Shown here in pieces: positions 59,201 to 64,000 of a stretch of DNA of 64,000 bases. This stretch comes from Gammaproteobacteria bacterium. Lineage in GTDB: Bacteria; Pseudomonadota; Gammaproteobacteria; JAJFKO01. The stretch is from positions 148,573 to 212,572 of the forward strand of contig JAJFKO010000071.1 of assembly GCA_021773175.1 (NCBI GenBank), given 5' to 3'. The notes under the pieces are model-generated. The model worked only from the letters and a program-made list of their open reading frames with translations. It was not told where the DNA came from and ran no database searches. Position 1 is the first letter of the stretch; the number at the start of each line of letters is the position of its first letter. The translations under genes and the position numbers were made by a program.

Positions 59201-62200
59201 TAAAGTCCAACTATATCGCCAGTCATAGTACTTTGTAAGTAGTTTGCAATATTATTTGAGTAACTATCTAATTGTGAGTAACTCAATTCCTTACCTTCAT
59301 AACTTACCGCAATAGCATTAGGTGTTTTTGCAACTTGCTGTGAAAATATATCGGTCAAGCTTAAATTAAGAGGATAATCTTTTCCTGTATGATTCCATTC
59401 AGTTAAGATTTTTTGCTTTTCACTATTGGTAAGAATACATAAATCACGTTGTAACAAATTATCTTGCTGAATAGTTTGAAATAAAATATTCTTTATATGC
59501 TCTGCAAACATTTCAATAACGTCATCAGCAAAACAGTCAGCATCATAAAATAATTGCCAAACAAGTTGCTTATCTTTTAAATAAGAAATACTGTTTAATG
59601 GGTAATTGTTGCTTTCTATTGCTTGTAGATCGGCTATTTGTAATTTGCTATTCGTTAAAGATTTTTGCGGGTAATTCTCATATACAAACAAGCAGTTAAA
59701 AATTGATTCATGACTGTTAATCTCGCTACACGCTTTGATCTCAGTTAATGATAAATAACTGTGATGATTTAACTCTTGTATTTTATTATGAATAGCTTGA
59801 ATTTGTTGCTTAATCGTAGAATCATGCTTAAATTGAACTCGCATTGGCAATGTATTAATTAACAATCCAACTATTTCATCAATACCGGGTAAATCATGTG
59901 AGCGACCAGAAACGGTCGTGCCATAAATAATATCCGTCGAACCGGCATATATAGATAAAACGCGAGCAAAGATGAAGTGCAAAACACTATTTATTGTTAC
60001 TTGACACTGATATGAAAACTTCAACACTTGTTCCGTTTGTTTCTTACTCAAGGTAAAAACAATTTTTCGATGCTTATCAATAGCTTTATTTGTATCAAGC
60101 TTAACACTCGCTTTTTCAATCCCGAGTACTGTTGCGGCATCAACACCTTGTAACTCTTGTCGCCAAAACTGTTGGGCAATCGTCTTGTCCTGTTGTTGTA
60201 ACCATAGAATATAATCTTCATATTGATAAGTTACTGTCGACGTGATTTTCTTATTAACAATTAAGTCATCATAATATTCTTGCAACTTAACCATTAATAT
60301 TGGCATAGACCAGCCATCTAAGATAATATGATGACTCGTCCAAATGAAAAGAAAGTTATCTTCATGTAACTTTATTAGATGAAACCGCATACAGCTTGGT
60401 TCTGATAAATCAAATGGTTCTTGCAAATCATGTTGCAAATACATTGTTTGAGACAATGTTTGTTCTTCAGCAGAGTACATGCTCCAATCTTCTTCAGTCC
60501 ATTGCAAATTAACATTAGCCTCAATAATCTGAACAGGCGCATCTAGATTTTGCCAAACAAAACGTGAGCGCAACACATCGTAGTTATTAATTAACTTTTG
60601 CCAAGCAGCCTTTAATATAGGTACATTTAGATTATGTTTGTGTCGCCAAAACAGCTGCACTCTATATTGAGATGCGTCTGGGTCATGCAAGGCATGAAAC
60701 AACAACCCTTCTTGTAAAGGTGAAAGTCCATATGACCTATGCCTGTCAGTCAACATCAGCTCATCTAAGACATCTTGATTAAAGTAAGCTAGTGGGAAGT
60801 CTGATGGTGTGAATTTTCGTGTTGTCACTTGCATACAGTGTTGAACGATAGCATTCAATGTGTTTTTGTAAACAGATGAGAAATACTTAATTTCATTTTG
60901 ATTAAATACGCCATTGTCGTATGAAATTCGCAATGTGAGCTTTTCATTTATTACTAAACAGTTTAATTCCAGCTTGTTAAGTGGCATGTTTTCAGCTGCG
61001 ATTGTCTCCAGCGCCAATATATTGCTATCAAGTTGCCATGTTTCATTTAGACTAGCATTAGAAAATTGCCCCAGATAATTAAAGTTAACAAGTGCTTTTT
61101 TAGCTATATTTGTTAACATATCCCGAATTTTTGCATCATTGTGTAAATATTGTATTGTAGAGAAACCCAAACCATTATCGGGAATTTTGCGCAGCGACTC
61201 TTTCACATAACAAATTGTTTGACCAAGGCTTCGCTGTGAATGGTAGCGCAAACAAACTGGAAAAATACTAGTAAACCAACCAATAGTTCTTGTTAAGTCG
61301 ACACCCTCGTAAATTTCTTCTCGTCCATGCCCTTCTAAATTAAATAAAACATCTTTTTTATTAAAGCACTGACAATAAGCTAATACCAATGCACTTAATA
61401 AGATATCATTAATTTTCGTACCATATGCCGCGGCTGTCTTTTTTAATAAAACTTGCGTTTCTGTATAGCTCCACTCTATTTGTAAGTGTTGATTGCTCCC
61501 TGTTTCCGTATTAGGTGTTTCAACGCTACTGCTATCAAGCAATTCTTGCCAATACTGAATTTGTTTGCTGGCTACATCACTATTTGCATAATCAAGCAAT
61601 TTCTCAGACCATGTTTTATAACCTGTCGTTTTCAAAGGTAGCTTATATGCCGAAGATAACTTTAGAGCTTGATAAAGCATAGCTAAATCTTCAGTCAATA
61701 TTCGCCACGAAACCCCATCAATATGTAAATGATGCACTGCAATAAAAATACTATCACCAGTTTTTTGATAACCTGTTATTACGCCAATAATGATAATAGG
61801 GCCATGACAAATATCCATCTTCTCTTGCCATTGCTGTGTTGCAGTATTAATTATGTCAAAATTAGCGCTGCTATCACTACTATCAAGCTGTAACGTTTTA
61901 ATAACGAAACTACTATCAAGTTCATCATTTTTGAAACATTGCTGCCACTCACCATTTTCGTTAGCAAAACGAAGTCGTAATGCATCATGATGCAATATGA
62001 TCTTAAACATCGCTTGCTTTAAAATAATAATATCTATGCTTTCATGTGTATTAAGCCATTGCGCCTGATTAAAATAGTTAGACACTTTAAATTCTTGTGT
62101 AAAAAACCATTTTTGAATCGGCGTTAATGCTACTGTTCCTGCTAACAAGCTTTGTTCTGCGATATCACAAGATGTTACAATGTCAAGTTTACTAGCCAGT

Positions 62201-64000
62201 TCATTGATAGTTGGATATTGATAAATTGATTTAGGCGTAATACGCAGATTGCTTTTACGTAATTCAGAAACCACTTGAATACTTAGAATAGAGTCACCAC
62301 CACTACTAAAAAAGTTATCATGAATTCCTATATTTTTAAGCTGCAATATCTGTTGCCAAACTGTCGCGAGTAACATCTCCATTTCAGTACTAGCAGCAAC
62401 AAAACCATCCTCATCAACATCAATTTTTGCCTCAGGTAATCGTTGATAATCAACTTTGCCATGACGTGTTAGCGGAATAGTATATAATGATTGAAACACA
62501 TGCGGAACCATATGACTCGGTAGTTGTTGTCCTAACTGCTCCCGCAATGCATCATTAACAAGCGACGCCCCTTGAGCGACGTAATATGCGACAACTTGTT
62601 GCTGAGCATTAACAACCACAACAGCTTGATTGATGTCTTTAATTTGCAATAACGCAGACTCTATCTCACCCAACTCTATCCGAAAGCCGCGAACCTTAAC
62701 TTGCCTATCTACACGACCGACATAATAATAATGTTGACCTTCACGCTTCACTAAGTCACCACTTCGATATAATCGATTGCCCTTACAATACGGATTTTCA
62801 ACAAAATGCTGCGCTGTTAAACCTTCACGGTTTAAATAACCTAAACTAACGCCAGCACCGCCAACCCATAACTCACCAACCACACCTTCTGGCAATAGCT
62901 CACCCGTCTCACTCATCACATAACCGTATAAGTCAGGAAGTAACTCGCCGATAGGACTGAATACTACACCCCACAAATCTGATTTGCTTAAGGCATAGTA
63001 ACTTACATGCACCGTCGTCTCGGTGATACCATACATATTAATTAATTTCGGCTTGTCTTCCGCATAACGCTGCCACCAACTCGCCAAATCTTGTACCTGT
63101 AATGCTTCCCCTCCAAATATTACATAGCGTAAAGCATCTAAGTTACGCTTGTCAGCAAGTGCTACTTGACTCAATTGACGAAATGCCGATGGTGTTTGAT
63201 TCAGAACACTCACACCCGTCTCTTGTAATAGCGCATAAAATAACTCTGGGTCTCGGGTAACAGCATAGTCAGGTAAAACTAAACAACCGCCATAGAAAAA
63301 AGCGCCCCATATTTCCCATACTGAAAAGTCAAAGGCATAGGAATGAAATAAACACCAGACATCAGCTGCATTGAAGTCATACCATTTCTCGGTGATTTTT
63401 AACAAACGGTTAACATTACTATGACTGACTAATACACCTTTCGGTTCACCTGTCGAACCGGAGGTATAAATAACATAAGCGGCTTGCTCAACATCGATTG
63501 GCTTTTCATAATGCGCATCACTATATTCATCTAAGTCTATGCTAACATCGATAACCATATCGCCAGTCAAATTTAATAAACTGCTGTTAGTTGAAGCTTG
63601 ATTTATTAGCAGCAGTCCGGGCTTGCTATCTTCCCATAGATAATGTTGTCGCGCTTCTGGATAACTTGGGTCAATCGGAATATACATCCCGCCAACTTTC
63701 AGTACGGCGAGAATACTAATAAGCAGATTAGGGTGAATTTGTTGACTAATAGCTATTGGTAGCGCTACTGGTAACTCTTCGCCATAATGTGCTTTGTAAA
63801 AATTTTCTATATATCGAGCAAGTCGATTTGCATGAGCATTTAATATTTGATACGTCATGCTTTCATTTTGATAACGTAATGCTATTTTTTCAGGATATTG
63901 GGCTGCAGTGCGGACAAACACACTAGCCAAGTTTTTATCGGCATTAACACTAATAACATTTGCAATACATTGCTCCGCATAAGCTTGACTAACAGCATGG
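56212..64000 (-). CDS. NRPS-1: (...)A-T-E-C-A-T-C, 5'-truncated by the window edge
   Basis: The frame stays open to the window edge: 23 more codons without a stop precede the TTG at 63930, which has no ribosome-binding site, so the gene starts outside. Residues counted from that TTG: A1 1-500 (pocket DFWNIGMVHK, the classic Thr code), T1 510-585, E1 600-1040 (HHLHIDGVSW, EGHGRE), C2 1065-1480 (HHIILDGW, type that follows E domains), A2 1525-2015 (DVWHISLIDK, Ser), T2 2030-2100, C3 2120-2550 (HHIVFDAW). It therefore builds D-Thr (or D-allo-Thr) then Ser, and its last C domain hands the chain to the A-T start of NRPS-2. Upstream modules, if any, are not visible. Confidence 0.93.
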   Translation of the reverse strand, partial: HAVSQAYAEQCIANVISVNADKNLASVFVRTAAQYPEKIALRYQNESMTYQILNAHANRLARYIENFYKAHYGEELPVALPIAISQQIHPNLLISILAVLKVGGMYIPIDPSYPEARQHYLWEDSKPGLLLINQASTNSSLLNLTGDMVIDVSIDLDEYSDAHYEKPIDVEQAAYVIYTSGSTGEPKGVLVSHSNVNRLLKITEKWYDFNAADVWCLFHSYAFDFSVWEIWGAFFYGGCLVLPDYAVTRDPELFYALLQETGVSVLNQTPSAFRQLSQVALADKRNLDALRYVIFGGEALQVQDLASWWQRYAEDKPKLINMYGITETTVHVSYYALSKSDLWGVVFSPIGELLPDLYGYVMSETGELLPEGVVGELWVGGAGVSLGYLNREGLTAQHFVENPYCKGNRLYRSGDLVKREGQHYYYVGRVDRQVKVRGFRIELGEIESALLQIKDINQAVVVVNAQQQVVAYYVAQGASLVNDALREQLGQQLPSHMVPHVFQSLYTIPLTRHGKVDYQRLPEAKIDVDEDGFVAASTEMEMLLATVWQQILQLKNIGIHDNFFSSGGDSILSIQVVSELRKSNLRITPKSIYQYPTINELASKLDIVTSCDIAEQSLLAGTVALTPIQKWFFTQEFKVSNYFNQAQWLNTHESIDIIILKQAMFKIILHHDALRLRFANENGEWQQCFKNDELDSSFVIKTLQLDSSDSSANFDIINTATQQWQEKMDICHGPIIIIGVITGYQKTGDSIFIAVHHLHIDGVSWRILTEDLAMLYQALKLSSAYKLPLKTTGYKTWSEKLLDYANSDVASKQIQYWQELLDSSSVETPNTETGSNQHLQIEWSYTETQVLLKKTAAAYGTKINDILLSALVLAYCQCFNKKDVLFNLEGHGREEIYEGVDLTRTIGWFTSIFPVCLRYHSQRSLGQTICYVKESLRKIPDNGLGFSTIQYLHNDAKIRDMLTNIAKKALVNFNYLGQFSNASLNETWQLDSNILALETIAAENMPLNKLELNCLVINEKLTLRISYDNGVFNQNEIKYFSSVYKNTLNAIVQHCMQVTTRKFTPSDFPLAYFNQDVLDELMLTDRHRSYGLSPLQEGLLFHALHDPDASQYRVQLFWRHKHNLNVPILKAAWQKLINNYDVLRSRFVWQNLDAPVQIIEANVNLQWTEEDWSMYSAEEQTLSQTMYLQHDLQEPFDLSEPSCMRFHLIKLHEDNFLFIWTSHHIILDGWSMPILMVKLQEYYDDLIVNKKITSTVTYQYEDYILWLQQQDKTIAQQFWRQELQGVDAATVLGIEKASVKLDTNKAIDKHRKIVFTLSKKQTEQVLKFSYQCQVTINSVLHFIFARVLSIYAGSTDIIYGTTVSGRSHDLPGIDEIVGLLINTLPMRVQFKHDSTIKQQIQAIHNKIQELNHHSYLSLTEIKACSEINSHESIFNCLFVYENYPQKSLTNSKLQIADLQAIESNNYPLNSISYLKDKQLVWQLFYDADCFADDVIEMFAEHIKNILFQTIQQDNLLQRDLCILTNSEKQKILTEWNHTGKDYPLNLSLTDIFSQQVAKTPNAIAVSYEGKELSYSQLDSYSNNIANYLQSTMTGDIVGLYLHRSLELVIAIFGVIKSGAAYLPIEPEYPTHRIEYMLMDSAANCIIASTELVSEITNKLSSKMPINIVDVSDISRKESDARNTAQIDSNNAAYVIYTSGSTGEPKGVVVEHQAIVNRLFWMQDKFKLSTNDIVLQKTPYTFDVSVWEFLWPLLFGAKLILAKPKGHKDAEYLHELISAEKITVVHFVPTMLDVFLQTIAIKEQCTLKYVICSGEALSVAQVQMFYRKFRYASLHNLYGPTEAAIDVSYYDCPRENLVTNIPIGKPIANIKLYILDQYAQPVPVGIAGELYIEGVGLAREYLNKQELTDNAFVSLTLNSQSRRFYRTGDLARFLVDGNIEYIRRVDQQVKLRGLRIELGEIENNLLKYPSIKQAAVLVHGAGESASLLAYYVAADKNSIDEEALQQFLLNVLPEYMLPNSYIALDGMPLTTSGKLDNKKLLTLKDINTRSKPILLPRNSKEERLVNLWCEILSVDKISIDDNFFQLGGNSILAIKIISQAAKHNIMLRIIDLFNYPTIEKLVQHINNSQENLQQQPQLSMHTFMDTIPLTSTQQQLWFMEQISKVSGLYNIIIANKLIGNLNLSALEYAFTSVIQRHAVLRTLFKVEDSRPIQKILNKVGFEIQVTKLPAGKLNLDEMQTHIEKAVNHKFDLTQEIPIKVSLLKLANKEHVLLITLHHIVFDAWSIGIFFNELMHYYNTKLQNKLIDLPELNHTYADYVFSRQQWLDFTMLRNQEAYWQSQLANLPEPLQLPYDHARPKRQSYIGRTCTDAFSVECSQALLNFAKNQNVTSYILLLTVFFALLHKLSAAEDMVVGGTVANRHYPGVENIIGFFVNMLALRVDAAGNPTFLELLDTVKKTVLEAHLNQDIPFDKVIDKVQMKRTLGMHPIFQVLFEFIDNADQVITLEGITSEEMPLETSIAKFDLSLMIFATEEKFKFSFEYSKDVFDEETIINFMERFKLIVEQIVADNEVKLGDIDILTKEERQNMQIIGVEEE

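Noticed and set aside
63900..63930. TTG at 63930 as the start of NRPS-1
   Set aside because: The reading frame stays open upstream to the window edge, there is no ribosome-binding site, and the sequence is already entering an A domain. The true start is outside the window.

Overview
The window comes from an AT-rich Gram-negative gammaproteobacterium. The gene order mreB-mreC-mreD, yhdP, tldD is a gammaproteobacterial arrangement. GatCAB amidotransferase, HemJ, PrmC/PrfA and an AsmA-like giant protein, together with the general style of the proteins, suggest the Legionellales or relatives. That placement is an inference and was not tested. No tRNA, rRNA, CRISPR array, phage or insertion sequence was seen, and no stretch longer than 300 bases lacks a gene.

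Positions 1-32300 are mostly chromosomal housekeeping. A minus-strand Mla/MCE lipid-transport operon (STAS-permease, ATPase, start of the MCE protein) is followed by two unrecognised alanine-rich proteins. A plus-strand TolC / MacA-like / MacB-like ATPase / MacB-like permease operon ends in hemJ. Next come a nucleoside phosphorylase with a 57-residue rubredoxin, hemL, a succinate-semialdehyde-type dehydrogenase, and a DksA with a long histone-H1-like basic tail. Then follow prfA-prmC, pmbA and tldD separated by a coiled-coil membrane protein, two paralogous small secreted proteins, yhdP, a 30-residue membrane ORF, mreBCD, and divergent gatCAB.

From 32369 to the right edge, one minus-strand operon of over 31 kb is devoted to a nonribosomal peptide. 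Most of its genes overlap by 4 nt. In transcription order it encodes NRPS-1 (truncated by the window edge: A-T-E-C-A-T-C), NRPS-2 (4691 residues: A-T-T-C-A-T-E-C-A-T-C-A-T-TE), a KamA-family radical-SAM aminomutase-like enzyme, a CmlA-family diiron beta-hydroxylase, a SyrP-like Fe/2-oxoglutarate hydroxylase, an ABC-2 exporter (ATPase and permease), a periplasmic adaptor and an RND pump.

Pocket residues read by eye against GrsA give Thr (DFWNIGMVHK), Ser (DVWHISLIDK), two Asn-like codes (DMTKIGEVGK, DMTKVGEVAK), one highly unusual A domain with a one-residue deletion around the amino-binding Asp, and one unassigned hydrophobic code (DSALIAEVWK). The inferred scaffold is ...D-Thr, Ser, Asn-like, D-Asn-like, X, Y, released by a C-terminal thioesterase. 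It is probably beta-hydroxylated, and X may be a beta- or otherwise non-alpha-amino acid made by the aminomutase-like enzyme. The combination of two unrelated beta-hydroxylases with a KamA-like enzyme, a tandem carrier module and an atypical A domain is the most novel part of the window. No MbtH protein, phosphopantetheinyl transferase or dedicated regulator is visible here.
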